A DNA stretch of 64,000 nt from contig CANNAE010000005.1 in the NCBI GenBank assembly GCA_947502505.1, positions 62,001 to 126,000 on the forward strand, written 5' to 3'. Made by a program: the position numbers and the translations under genes. Under the pieces are notes generated by a model that was given only the letters and a program-made list of their open reading frames with translations, did no database searches and was not told the DNA's origin. Below are positions 1 through 7,995 of this stretch, in pieces (within the stretch, counting starts at the first letter, position 1; the number at the start of each line of letters is the position of its first letter). The stretch comes from an uncultured Planococcus sp. (lineage in GTDB: Bacteria; Bacillota; Bacilli; Bacillales_A; Planococcaceae).

Positions 1-1
1 C

Positions 2-130
2 TTGAAGATTTTTGTCGGCTTTGTGCTATTGCTGCTGACGATGACGGTGTTCTTTTACTTGCTGCAAATCCTTTTCGACAAAATGATGGTCAGCATGGGC
101 GAATTAATCAGCTTATTGGGAGGCGGATAG
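2..130 (+). CDS. fliR: Flagellar export apparatus protein FliR, C-terminal end (partial)
   Basis: The last 42 codons of a gene that begins before the window. They form a hydrophobic segment followed by a short amphipathic tail ending GELISLLGGG. The stop at 128-130 is one base before the flhB start, which is the usual fliR-flhB arrangement. FliR is an integral membrane part of the flagellar type III export gate. The identification rests mainly on position and hydrophobicity, because the diagnostic part lies outside the window. Confidence 0.75.
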   Translation: MKIFVGFVLLLLTMTVFFYLLQILFDKMMVSMGELISLLGGG

Positions 131-131
131 G

Positions 132-1217
132 ATGAAACGCTATCCATTGGACCTGCAATTTTTTGCTGGTGAAAAGACCGAAAAAGCGACGCCGCAAAAG
201 CGCCAGGAATCACGCAAGAAAGGCCAAGTCGCCAAAAGCCAGGAAGTCGCGGCAGCACTCATCATGCTAGGCGGCATCTTGTTGCTGAGCTTTCTCGGCG
301 ATTGGATGCTTGACCAGCTGCTCGCCATTTACCGCATCAATTACATCCAATACATCAGCTGGGAAATCACGCCAGACACCCTCCGCCTTATGTTCGAGCA
401 ATTGGCGATGGATGCGTTTTTGGTGATTGTGCCGATCATGGTTGTCGGCGTCGTTTTCGGATTTCTCGGCAATTATGTGCAAGTCGGCCCGCTGTTTACG
501 GCCGAGCCCTTAAAAGCAAAGCTCGAACGGCTCGACCCAATCAAAGGCGCAAAACGCATATTCTCAGTCCGCGCCCTAGTAGAGCTCGCCAAGTCCTTAT
601 TGAAAATCGCCATTATCGGAGGCGCCGCATTCGGGGTGCTGTGGGCAGGGCAAGAGCAAATATTCTCGCTATCGCGGCAAAACCTGCGCGATTCGCTGAG
701 CCTAGTCGGCGGCCTGGTCGTCCAGATGGGCATGATCGCAGCCTTGATCTTGCTGTCCTTATCGACACTTGACTATTTGTACCAGAAATACGAATTCGAA
801 AAAGGCATCCGGATGTCGAAGCAAGACATCAAGGATGAATACAAAAAGGCGGAAGGCGACCCCTTGATCAAGCAAAAGATCAAGGAAAAGCAGCGCCAGA
901 TGAGCATGAACCGCATGATCCAGGATTTGCCGAATGCCGATGTCGTCATCACCAACCCGACGCATTACGCCATCGCAATCCAATACGACGCCGAAACGAT
1001 GGAAGCACCGAAAATCATCGCCATGGGCAAAGATTTCACCGCACTCAAAATCAAAGAAAAAGCGAAAGAGCTCGGCATCGTGACAATGGAAAACAAGCCG
1101 CTCGCCCGCTCGCTCTATGCGCAAGTATCAATCGGCGACACCGTACCGGAAGAACTATTCCTAGCCGTCGCCGAAGTCCTCGCCTATATCTATGCTTTGA
1201 AAGGGAAGCTTTCATAA
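132..1217 (+). CDS. flhB: Flagellar type III export switch protein FlhB
   Basis: 361 residues. FlhB sits in the cytoplasmic membrane and switches the flagellar export gate from rod/hook to filament substrates. The N-terminus has the family KTEKATPQKRQESRKKGQ signature (about residues 15-32), followed by four hydrophobic segments in residues 40-215. A soluble domain follows with the autocleavage motif N275-P276-T277-H278 inside VVITNPTHYAIAI. Length matches the family. The ATG start is one base after the fliR stop, so the genes are translationally close. A 326-base gap with a dispersed repeat separates it from flhA, which is unusual for this operon. Confidence 0.97.
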   Translation: MKRYPLDLQFFAGEKTEKATPQKRQESRKKGQVAKSQEVAAALIMLGGILLLSFLGDWMLDQLLAIYRINYIQYISWEITPDTLRLMFEQLAMDAFLVIVPIMVVGVVFGFLGNYVQVGPLFTAEPLKAKLERLDPIKGAKRIFSVRALVELAKSLLKIAIIGGAAFGVLWAGQEQIFSLSRQNLRDSLSLVGGLVVQMGMIAALILLSLSTLDYLYQKYEFEKGIRMSKQDIKDEYKKAEGDPLIKQKIKEKQRQMSMNRMIQDLPNADVVITNPTHYAIAIQYDAETMEAPKIIAMGKDFTALKIKEKAKELGIVTMENKPLARSLYAQVSIGDTVPEELFLAVAEVLAYIYALKGKLS

Positions 1218-1543
1218 GTATGTATATAAACTGAACTGAATGGAGTAAAAGTAGCTCAAGACCACTTTATGAATCCATGGACTTCTATAGTGTTGAGAAC
1301 TAGATTCCTCCATAAAGTATCCAGTATGAGTAAAAGCTCCAAGTGTTTGGAGAAGCGTCCGCTCGACTCCTGTGGATTAGCGAGACGACCGAGACCCCAC
1401 AGTGAACGTAGTGAGCGAGGAGGCTTGGGCGCGAGCCCACGGAAAGCGAGCGGTAAGCTTCGGAAAACACAGTTCCCCAATAATATCCAAAAATAACTTC
1501 AACATACATAGCTAAACAGCAACAAGAAAGAGGAGGAAGCAGT
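1218..1543 (+). other. flhB-flhA intergenic gap holding a dispersed repeat
   Basis: 326 bases without a credible gene inside an otherwise tightly packed operon. It holds a copy of repeat family A (core 1341-1472). The 3' end carries the flhA ribosome binding site (AGGAGG, 1531-1536). I see no clear intrinsic terminator, so readthrough into flhA is possible. A short plus-strand reading frame across the repeat (about 75 codons) has no ribosome binding site and is not called. Confidence 0.7.
1341..1472 (+). repeat. Dispersed repeat family A, copy 1
   Basis: Shares an ordered set of blocks with 7675-7905 (plus) and 48138-48269 (minus): TTTGGAGAAGCG, GCTCG, CTCCTGTGGATTAGCGAG, GAGACCCC, GAGGAGGCTTGGGCGCGAGC, CCACGGAAAGCGAGCGG and AAGCTTCGGAAAA. 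The GGGC-GCGA-GCCC segment can fold into a small hairpin. No reading frame is conserved between copies. From memory, repeats with this type of core (CTCCTG..GGGA..GAGACCCC..GAGGAGGC..GGAAAGCGAG) are common between genes in Bacillaceae and Planococcaceae; I could not check this. Confidence 0.85.
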
Positions 1544-3583
1544 TTGAAATTTAGAGATTATGCGATATTGGTATCGGTGATCATGATTGTCATCATGATG
1601 GTCATCCCGCTGCCGCCGCTGTTATTGGATATTTTAATTATGATCAATATCAGCTTGGCGCTGACTATCATCTTAGTGGCCATGAACACGCAAGAACCGT
1701 TGCAGTTCTCGATCTTTCCAACGCTCCTCTTACTGACGACCTTGTTCCGCCTCGGCTTGAACGTCTCGACGACGCGTTCGATCTTGACCAATCAAACCGG
1801 CGGGCAAGTCATCGAAACATTCGGCTCGTTCGTGGTCGGGGGCAGTGCCATTATCGGGATTTTAGTGTTCTTGATCTTGGTCATCATCCAATTCCTTGTC
1901 ATCACGAAGGGGTCTGAGCGGGTAGCGGAAGTCGCCGCCCGTTTCACGCTCGATTCGATGCCCGGCAAACAGATGAGCATCGACGCGGATCTAGGTGCCG
2001 GAATGATCTCGGACCGCGAAGCGAAAACACGCCGCGAAAAAGTCGGCCAGGAAGCAGACTTTTACGGCGCGATGGACGGTGCCAGTAAATTCGTCAAAGG
2101 CGATGCCATTGCCGGCATCATTATCACCATTATCAATATCATCGGCGGCTTGATGATCGGCGTTATCGTCCACGGTTTGCCAATCGCGGAAGCTGCGCAA
2201 TTGTTCACTTTGCTGTCGATCGGGGATGGGCTAGTCAGCCAAATCCCTGCGCTATTGATTTCGACGGCGATGGGGATTGTCGTCACACGTGCGGTATCTG
2301 ACGGCAACCTTGGTTCGGATATAACGCGTCAATTATTCGCTTTCCCGAAAATGCTTTATGTGGTCGCCGGCACTTTGATGATGCTTGCGGTTTTCACGCC
2401 GATTAACCCGCTGCTCATTATGCCGGTTGCTGGCGTCATTGCCTTCAGCGCTTTCAGAATGGACAGGGCGCTCAAATCCGAGGAAGCGGTCGATAAAGAC
2501 AGCGACCCGGATGAAAAAGAAGCGGCCGAGCTGAAAAGCCCGGAAAGCGTCACGGATCTGCTTCATGTCGATGCGATCGAATTCGAATTTGGTTACGGGC
2601 TGATCCCGATTGCCGATAAGAATCAAGGCGGCGACTTGTTGGACCGCGTGATCATGATTCGCCGCCAATGCGCGATGGAACTGGGCATTGTGGTCCCGGT
2701 CATCCGCATCCGCGATAATATCCAATTGCAGCCGAACGAGTACGTCATCAAAATCAAAGGCAACCGGGTAGCGCGAGGCGACATCATGCTTGATCATTAT
2801 CTCGCGATGAGCCCAGGGGTCGATGATGAGAATGTTTACGGTATTGAAACGATCGAGCCTGCGTTCGGCATGCCGGCACTCTGGGTCGATGAAGACATGA
2901 AAGAAGAAGCGGAGATGGCCGGTTACGCCATCGTCGATCCACCATCTGTCGTGTCGACGCATTTGACGGAAATCATTAAACGCCATGCCCATGAACTCGT
3001 CGGCCGCCAGGAAGTGAAGTCACTGATCGAAAACATCCGGGAATCTTCTCCGGCCGTTGTCGAAGAATTGATTCCCAATTTGATGAGCATCGGCGAAGTC
3101 CAGAAAGTGCTTATGAAACTCTTGAAGGAAAAAGTATCAATCCGCAATTTGCTCGTCGTCTTGGAAACTTTGGCGGATTACGCGCCGCAGACAAAAGACA
3201 TCGATTTGCTGACGGAATATGTGCGCCAGGCACTTGCTAGGCAAATCACCCGCCAGTATGCACCGGACAATGAAGCCTTGAAAGTCATTACGGCAGGAGC
3301 GAGTTTGGAGAAGAAATTCGCCGAGTCGGTCCACCGCACCGAACAAGGCAATTACTTATCGATCGATCCGGAATCGTCCCAGACGATTTTCCAGAAAATC
3401 ACCGAGCAAGCAGGGCAGCTCCAGCAAAATGGCGTCCAGCCGATCTTGCTCACTTCGCCTGCCATCCGCATTTATATGCGCCAATTCGTGGAACGTTTCG
3501 CGCCGGATCTGCCGGTCTTGTCCTATAACGAATTGGAACCTGAAATTGAAATCCAAAGTGTCGGAGTCGTGAATATCCCATGA
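1544..3583 (+). CDS. flhA: Flagellar export gate protein FlhA
   Basis: 679 residues, starting at a TTG eight bases after AGGAGG. FlhA is the main integral component of the flagellar export gate. About eight membrane segments occupy residues 1-310. The conserved cytoplasmic FHIPEP region is present around residues 140-165 (ARFTLDSMPGKQMSIDADL) with the following ISDREAKTRREKV helix. A large C-terminal cytoplasmic domain for chaperone and substrate docking follows. The stop overlaps the flhF start by four bases (ATGA), so the two are translationally coupled. Full family length, no damage seen. Confidence 0.97.
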   Translation: MKFRDYAILVSVIMIVIMMVIPLPPLLLDILIMINISLALTIILVAMNTQEPLQFSIFPTLLLLTTLFRLGLNVSTTRSILTNQTGGQVIETFGSFVVGGSAIIGILVFLILVIIQFLVITKGSERVAEVAARFTLDSMPGKQMSIDADLGAGMISDREAKTRREKVGQEADFYGAMDGASKFVKGDAIAGIIITIINIIGGLMIGVIVHGLPIAEAAQLFTLLSIGDGLVSQIPALLISTAMGIVVTRAVSDGNLGSDITRQLFAFPKMLYVVAGTLMMLAVFTPINPLLIMPVAGVIAFSAFRMDRALKSEEAVDKDSDPDEKEAAELKSPESVTDLLHVDAIEFEFGYGLIPIADKNQGGDLLDRVIMIRRQCAMELGIVVPVIRIRDNIQLQPNEYVIKIKGNRVARGDIMLDHYLAMSPGVDDENVYGIETIEPAFGMPALWVDEDMKEEAEMAGYAIVDPPSVVSTHLTEIIKRHAHELVGRQEVKSLIENIRESSPAVVEELIPNLMSIGEVQKVLMKLLKEKVSIRNLLVVLETLADYAPQTKDIDLLTEYVRQALARQITRQYAPDNEALKVITAGASLEKKFAESVHRTEQGNYLSIDPESSQTIFQKITEQAGQLQQNGVQPILLTSPAIRIYMRQFVERFAPDLPVLSYNELEPEIEIQSVGVVNIP

Positions 3584-4674
3584 GATTAAAAACTTATCGC
3601 GTCGCTACAATGCCTGAAGCCATGGTGCTCATCAAAAGGGATTTGGGCGACGATGCCCTTATCCTGAATACAAAAAAAGTGAAAACTGGCGGCTTGTTCG
3701 GCTGGTTCCAAAAAGAGCGATTGGAAGTCACAGCAGCGGTCCAGACAGCGGAAGAATCAGCGCCTCCACCACCTGTTGCCAAAACCCAGCCAGCCGAAGT
3801 CCCGGCAACAAGCGAAGCGAAGAGCCCGGACACCGATGTGCTGATGGAAGAGTTGAAAAGCTTGAAGCGGCTCATGATGCACGAAGGGCCGGAAGACCGC
3901 TTGCCTGAAAACTTGCGCCCGATGCGCCGCTTGCTCGAAAAGCAAGGCGTCGAACAAGCAGTGCAGACGGAATTGCTGTCCAAGCTGCTGCAGGCAGAAA
4001 ATGACGCACCGGTAGAAGCGTTCCATACAGAGCTTGTCCGTTTTATCGAACAGCATCAGCAGGCCGTCCATAACGACTCGCCTTCGATCGCTTGCTTTAT
4101 CGGGCCGACGGGTGTCGGCAAGACGACGACCATCGCGAAAGTCGCCGCTGAGCAATTGCTTGAACACAAGCGGACGGTCGGCTTGATCACCGCTGACACC
4201 TACCGCATTGCAGCCGTGGCACAATTAAAAACCTACGGCGAAATCCTGGATGTGCCGGTCGAAGTGGTCGAGTCCCGTGAGCAATTGGCAGGGGCGCTCG
4301 AAGCCTTGAAAGCATGCGACGTCATTTTGATCGATACGGCGGGGCGCAATTACCAGCAAGCCGAATACGTGCAGGATTTACAGAAATTGCTGCCGGAAAC
4401 GCAGCATATCCATACGACTTTGGTACTCAGCTTGACGGCGAAATACGAGGACATGGTCCAAATCATCGGAAACTTCGATGCCTTGTCGATCGACGAACTG
4501 TTACTGACGAAAAAAGACGAAACGGCTTCTGCCGGGGTCATCTTGAATTTATTGCACCGTTACCGGATCCCGCTTCGCCGCATCGCGACCGGCCAAAACG
4601 TGCCGGATGATTTGGTTGCGGCCACGCCAAGCCTGATTGCCGATTACATTGCGGAGGAGCTGCGCCATGCGTGA
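3580..4674 (+). CDS. flhF: Flagellar SRP-like GTPase FlhF
   Basis: 364 residues. FlhF is an SRP-family GTPase that guides flagellar number and placement together with FlhG. The N-terminal B domain starts MRLKTYRVATMPEAM and is followed by a low-complexity Pro/Ala/Glu linker (about residues 50-85). The NG domain shows the P-loop GPTGVGKTTTIAKVA (about residue 170), the DTYRIAAVAQLKTY block, the G3 motif DTAGR and TKKDET for guanine recognition. It overlaps flhA by four bases and flhG by eight, so all three are probably coupled in translation. Confidence 0.97.
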   Translation: MRLKTYRVATMPEAMVLIKRDLGDDALILNTKKVKTGGLFGWFQKERLEVTAAVQTAEESAPPPPVAKTQPAEVPATSEAKSPDTDVLMEELKSLKRLMMHEGPEDRLPENLRPMRRLLEKQGVEQAVQTELLSKLLQAENDAPVEAFHTELVRFIEQHQQAVHNDSPSIACFIGPTGVGKTTTIAKVAAEQLLEHKRTVGLITADTYRIAAVAQLKTYGEILDVPVEVVESREQLAGALEALKACDVILIDTAGRNYQQAEYVQDLQKLLPETQHIHTTLVLSLTAKYEDMVQIIGNFDALSIDELLLTKKDETASAGVILNLLHRYRIPLRRIATGQNVPDDLVAATPSLIADYIAEELRHA

Positions 4675-5524
4675 CCAAGCCATTCAATTGAGAGAAAAGA
4701 TGACGCGCAAAAATGCCAAGCCAATCACGCGCAATACGCGTGTCCTCGCTGTGACAAGCGGAAAAGGCGGCGTCGGGAAATCGAATTTCACTTTGAATTT
4801 CGCGCTCGCGTTGATCGAACAAGGGAAATCGGTGCTGATCATCGATGTCGACTTGGGATTTGCCAATATCGATATCCTGTTCGGCCACGTCCCGCAGCAA
4901 ACCATTACCGGGATGCTCGACAGGCAATTGCCGATTCAAGACGTCATCGAAAACGGCCCGCTCGGTTTGCAGTTGATTGCGGGGGGGCAAGGGTTTTCGG
5001 GCTTGCTTGAAATCAGTACGGATAAAATGAAACATTTCATGGAACAACTCGGAAGCCTGCAAGGGCAAGTCGACTTTGTCCTGCTCGATACAGGAGCGGG
5101 GCTGTCGGAAAACAATATGCGCTTTTTGCTCGCAGCCGATGAAGTGCTATTGGTCACGACGCCTGAACCGACATCGGTCACCGATGCCTATTCGGTCGTC
5201 AAGGTGATGCACGCCAAAGACCCGAGCTTGGCGATCCGGCTCGTCGTCAATCAATGCACCGACGGCAAGGAAGGGCAGCAGACGGCAGTGAATTTCACGA
5301 AAGTCGCAGAAAACTTTTTGGGCAAAGAAATCCGGACACTTGGCATATTGCCGTCGGATCTCCACGTGCCGCAAGCGGTGAAAATGCAACAGCCGTTCCT
5401 GCTGGCGCATCCGAACAGTGCGGCGAGCAAGGCACTGCGTACGCTCGCAGCGGAGTATCTGGAAATGCCGTCGCCTTTCAAGATTGGGCTTCGGGGATTC
5501 GTCATGAAATTATTCTTTAAATAA
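4667..5524 (+). CDS. flhG: MinD-like ATPase FlhG (YlxH), flagellar number regulator
   Basis: 285 residues with the ATG at 4667, preceded by GGAGGAG. An upstream in-frame TTG (4637) would extend it further into flhF and lacks a good binding site. FlhG is a MinD/ParA-type ATPase that partners FlhF. The deviant Walker A is TSGKGGVGKSNFTLNFA, Walker B-like VLIIDVDLG and the switch VLLDTGAG follow. The C-terminus (FKIGLRGFVMKLFFK) is a plausible amphipathic membrane-targeting helix. In B. subtilis the next genes are cheB, A, W, C and D; here the next gene is sigD, 27 bases on. Confidence 0.95.
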   Translation: MRDQAIQLREKMTRKNAKPITRNTRVLAVTSGKGGVGKSNFTLNFALALIEQGKSVLIIDVDLGFANIDILFGHVPQQTITGMLDRQLPIQDVIENGPLGLQLIAGGQGFSGLLEISTDKMKHFMEQLGSLQGQVDFVLLDTGAGLSENNMRFLLAADEVLLVTTPEPTSVTDAYSVVKVMHAKDPSLAIRLVVNQCTDGKEGQQTAVNFTKVAENFLGKEIRTLGILPSDLHVPQAVKMQQPFLLAHPNSAASKALRTLAAEYLEMPSPFKIGLRGFVMKLFFK

Positions 5525-5551
5525 GGGCATAGCGGAAGAGGGGTGGACAGC

Positions 5552-6310
5552 TTGGTAAATCAGAAATTGTCGAATGCAGAACTAGCGCAATGGGACAACT
5601 GGCAGCAGCATAGGGACCAGGACGCCGGCGATTATTTAGTCGCGAAATACTTGCCCTTGGTGGATTATGTGATTCAACGCTTTCTCATCAGCTTGCCGAA
5701 AACCGTCGATAAAGATGAAGTCCGAAGCTACGCCTACGAAGGCTTGCTGGATGCCCTCGATAAATTCAAGCCCGAGAAAGACTGGAAGTTCGAAACCTAT
5801 GCCGCCTGGCGCATCAAAGGGGCAATCATCGATGGCTTGCGAAAAAGCGACTGGCTGCCGCGCTCGCTGCGGGATAAGGTCAAGAAAATCGAAAAAGCAT
5901 ACGCCGAACTCGAACAGCGTAAAGGCGAGAGCGTCAGCGACCAGGAAGTGAGCGAGCATTTGGGCATGACCCAAGCGGAGCTGAACCGTGCCGTGTCGGA
6001 AGCTGCCTTATCGGCGATGCTGTCGATGGACGATGAGCAGGCGAATGTAGAAGAGCGGATGCCCCGGGCCATTGTCGGTTCGCCGGAACGCGAACTTTCT
6101 GGGCAATTGACGAAAGAAGCTTTAGCGAAAGCCATTGCCAAGCTTCCGGAAAAAGAGAAATTGACGGTTTCCTTATGCTATTTCGAAGAGATGAAGCTGA
6201 CCGAAATCGCCGAAATTCTCGGGCTGAGCGTCTCGAGGGTGTCGCAATTGCATTCCAAAGCGATGCTCCGGCTGCACGCAGCGATGTTATCGGTCCATGA
6301 ACATTATTAA
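5552..6310 (+). CDS. sigD: Flagellar sigma factor SigD (FliA family)
   Basis: About 252 residues. I take the TTG at 5552, which lies six bases after GAGGGGTG; a GTG at 5543 overlaps that binding site. SigD directs RNA polymerase to late flagellar, motility and autolysin promoters. Region 2 is clear (YLPLVDYVIQRFLISLPK, then DALDKFKPEKDWKFETYAAWRI and IKGAIIDGLRKSDWLPRSLR), followed by region 3. Region 4 ends LTEIAEILGLSVSRVSQLHSKA. Residue order and length match B. subtilis SigD. It sits directly behind flhG, without the intervening chemotaxis genes. Confidence 0.96.
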   Translation: MVNQKLSNAELAQWDNWQQHRDQDAGDYLVAKYLPLVDYVIQRFLISLPKTVDKDEVRSYAYEGLLDALDKFKPEKDWKFETYAAWRIKGAIIDGLRKSDWLPRSLRDKVKKIEKAYAELEQRKGESVSDQEVSEHLGMTQAELNRAVSEAALSAMLSMDDEQANVEERMPRAIVGSPERELSGQLTKEALAKAIAKLPEKEKLTVSLCYFEEMKLTEIAEILGLSVSRVSQLHSKAMLRLHAAMLSVHEHY

Positions 6311-6330
6311 GCAAGGAAAGCAGGGAGCAG

Positions 6331-6741
6331 ATGGTAACACTGTTGATAGTGGTCAGCACTTTATTATTATTGCTGAACGTCAAATTGATGATGTCGAGGA
6401 AATTGATGATCGAGCAGGAGTCCGAACGGCTTGAGGCGGCGATGGCGGAATTCATTACAGCCGTCGAGCATGAAAACGATGCCTTATATGATAAATTGAT
6501 GGACCGTTTGGAACAGGCGGAAGCGAAAATGGCACAACGGGAAACAACGGATGCTCCAGCAGCAGAACAGGCGAGCGTGCCGGCACCCATCGCTCCGCCT
6601 GCAGCCGATAGCCGCCGGGACAAAGTGAGGCAGCTGACCAAACAAGGGTTTTCGGCTGCCCATATCGCGAAGCTCCTGGAGTTGCCGATCGGCGAAGCGG
6701 AAGTCGCCGTCCAATTAGAGAAAAAAAGACAGATTCGTTAG
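6331..6741 (+). CDS. SwrB-like (YlxL/DUF6115-type) membrane-anchored protein
   Basis: 136 residues. One N-terminal membrane segment (TLLIVVSTLLLLLNVKLMM) leads into a charged coiled-coil-like helix (residues 28-75) and an Ala/Pro-rich linker. A C-terminal helix-turn-helix-like block follows (RQLTKQGFSAAHIAKLLELPIGEAEVAVQL). This architecture and the position just after sigD match B. subtilis SwrB (YlxL), which promotes flagellar basal body assembly and SigD activity. Sequence similarity to SwrB itself is likely low, so the name is given by class and position. Confidence 0.75.
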   Translation: MVTLLIVVSTLLLLLNVKLMMSRKLMIEQESERLEAAMAEFITAVEHENDALYDKLMDRLEQAEAKMAQRETTDAPAAEQASVPAPIAPPAADSRRDKVRQLTKQGFSAAHIAKLLELPIGEAEVAVQLEKKRQIR

Positions 6742-6754
6742 GTGGGATATGGAG

Positions 6755-7189
6755 ATGCGCATTGATGCTGCAAGGCCGCGGCCTTCGGAACAACCCAATA
6801 CAAGCGCTGTAAAACCCGCTGGCGGCGCATTCGCACAGGCGATGAAGCAGTCCCGCACAGAGCTTCGGCGAGATGCGCTCACGCCGTTGTTCACCAATGT
6901 GGAGCAGAGCGGCAAAAGGCTCGCTGAACACAGAACCTTGGAAAATTTGGTAGCCTATAAACAATCCATCAAACAATTTCTCAAAGAATCGCTTCGCCAT
7001 GGGATTCAATTGACCGACCAAGCTGCAGGCAATTTCGGGGAAGGGGCCCCGCCTCATCAATTAGTGAAGGTCATTGATGAAAAAGTGATTGCGCTTCAGG
7101 ATCAATTGTTGGATAATGAAGTGGAATATATTGGGATACTGGATACAATAGGGGAAATAAAAGGTTTGCTGTTGAATCTTTATATGTAA
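6755..7189 (+). CDS. YaaR-family (DUF327) protein
   Basis: About 144 residues. The ATG at 6755 has GGTGGG eight bases upstream; the ATG at 6749 is too close to it. The C-terminal half, VAYKQSIKQFLKESL through VKVIDEKVIALQDQLLDNE and ILDTIGEIKGLLLNLYM, is the helical DUF327/YaaR domain. The function of YaaR is not known to me. Its place at the end of the flagellar operon suggests a motility-linked role here, which is inference only. Confidence 0.75.
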   Translation: MRIDAARPRPSEQPNTSAVKPAGGAFAQAMKQSRTELRRDALTPLFTNVEQSGKRLAEHRTLENLVAYKQSIKQFLKESLRHGIQLTDQAAGNFGEGAPPHQLVKVIDEKVIALQDQLLDNEVEYIGILDTIGEIKGLLLNLYM

Positions 7190-7218
7190 GCAGCATGGGG
7201 GAAGGGAGAAACGCCGCA

Positions 7219-7569
7219 ATGGAAGATAATCGAAGGGAATTCTTTCGTGTATCGTTTGTTCGGACCATTGATGGAAAATTGGTGGTTCCAGAAGGTGGAG
7301 AAGTACTTATAGACATTTCCAATTTAAGTGCGGGCGGAGTGGTTTTTGTCGGCTATTTTGACATCGCGCTTCGCGAAAAAGTACTGTGTCGCTTTGAGCT
7401 GTTGGATGAACCTTTTGAATTAGAGGGGCATATTATCCGCAAGGTAGCGAAAGACTATAGTTTCGAATACGTTGTGGAATTTTTGGCGGGTCAGCGGTCA
7501 GTGCCTAAGTTGTTTCAGCAATTGAATACATACCAGATCCGCAAACGCAGAAGTTTGTTGAATGACTAA
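7219..7569 (+). CDS. PilZ-domain protein (putative c-di-GMP receptor)
   Basis: 116 residues from the ATG at 7219, which has GGGGAAGGGAG upstream; an in-frame ATG at 7195 has no binding site. It shows both PilZ ligand motifs: RREFFRV near the N-terminus (the RxxxR element) and DISNLSAGG (the D/NxSxxG element) about 30 residues later, followed by a beta-barrel pattern. This suggests c-di-GMP binding. Its position as the last gene of the flagellar operon fits a motility brake. It is followed at once by a strong terminator. Confidence 0.85.
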   Translation: MEDNRREFFRVSFVRTIDGKLVVPEGGEVLIDISNLSAGGVVFVGYFDIALREKVLCRFELLDEPFELEGHIIRKVAKDYSFEYVVEFLAGQRSVPKLFQQLNTYQIRKRRSLLND

Positions 7570-7597
7570 AAAGAAGGCCTTGGCCTTCTTTTTTTAA
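7570..7597 (+). terminator. Rho-independent terminator of the flagellar operon
   Basis: AAGAAGGCC-TT-GGCCTTCTT followed by a run of T, directly after the PilZ-gene stop. A second similar hairpin (7908-7930) lies beyond the repeat that follows. Confidence 0.9.
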
Positions 7598-7674
7598 TAG
7601 TATTGAAGAATTCTACAATTCATTAATAATCAAAAGAATCTTCTTTTCTACTATTAGAAATCAATGATCTCTCT

Positions 7675-7905
7675 AAGTATTTGGAGAAGCGTTCGCTCGT
7701 AAGCCCTTCTGCTCAATAATGCTGCGCATTACTTTCGCAAAGATAATGTCTCCCGTAGGTCGACCTTATCTTTCCTGTGGATCAGCGAGACGACCGAGAC
7801 CCCGCAAGACGCAGAGCGGCTGAGGAGGCTTGGGCGCGAGCCCACGGAGTCGTGCGATAAGCTTCGGAAAATACGACTTTTTAACTTTCTCGATAAGATC
7901 GAAAA
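7675..7905 (+). repeat. Dispersed repeat family A, copy 2, with a nested hairpin insertion
   Basis: Carries the family A blocks (TTTGGAGAAGCG, CCTGTGGATCAGCGAGACGA, GAGACCCCGC, GAGGAGGCTTGGGCGCGAG, AAGCTTCGGAAAATACGA) in the same order as copy 1. About 75 extra bases are inserted after GCTCG. The insert itself contains two hairpins (AATGC-TGC-GCATT and AAAGATAA...TTATCTTT). The right edge TTTCTCGATA resembles the matching edge of copy 3. Together with flanks it fills the 426-base gene-free gap 7570-7995. Confidence 0.85.
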
Positions 7906-7907
7906 AG

Positions 7908-7930
7908 AAGGCTCAGGCCTTGTTTTTTTC
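7908..7930 (+). terminator. Second terminator-like hairpin downstream of repeat A copy 2
   Basis: AAGGC-TCAG-GCCTT followed by GTTTTTTT. It echoes the terminator at 7570 (same AAGAAGGC start), so the repeat lies between two similar hairpins, as copy 3 does at 48 kb. Confidence 0.6.
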
Positions 7931-7995
7931 ATGCAGGAATATAGATGCCCCGAATCGAAAGTAAGGGAAGATGGACGAGGAGAGGGGATTGGGCA

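Noticed and set aside
1269..1496. 75-codon open frame across repeat A copy 1
   Set aside because: Not conserved in the other two copies and without a ribosome binding site.
2333..2992. Minus-strand open frame opposite flhA
   Set aside because: Antisense shadow of a conserved gene with no start signal.
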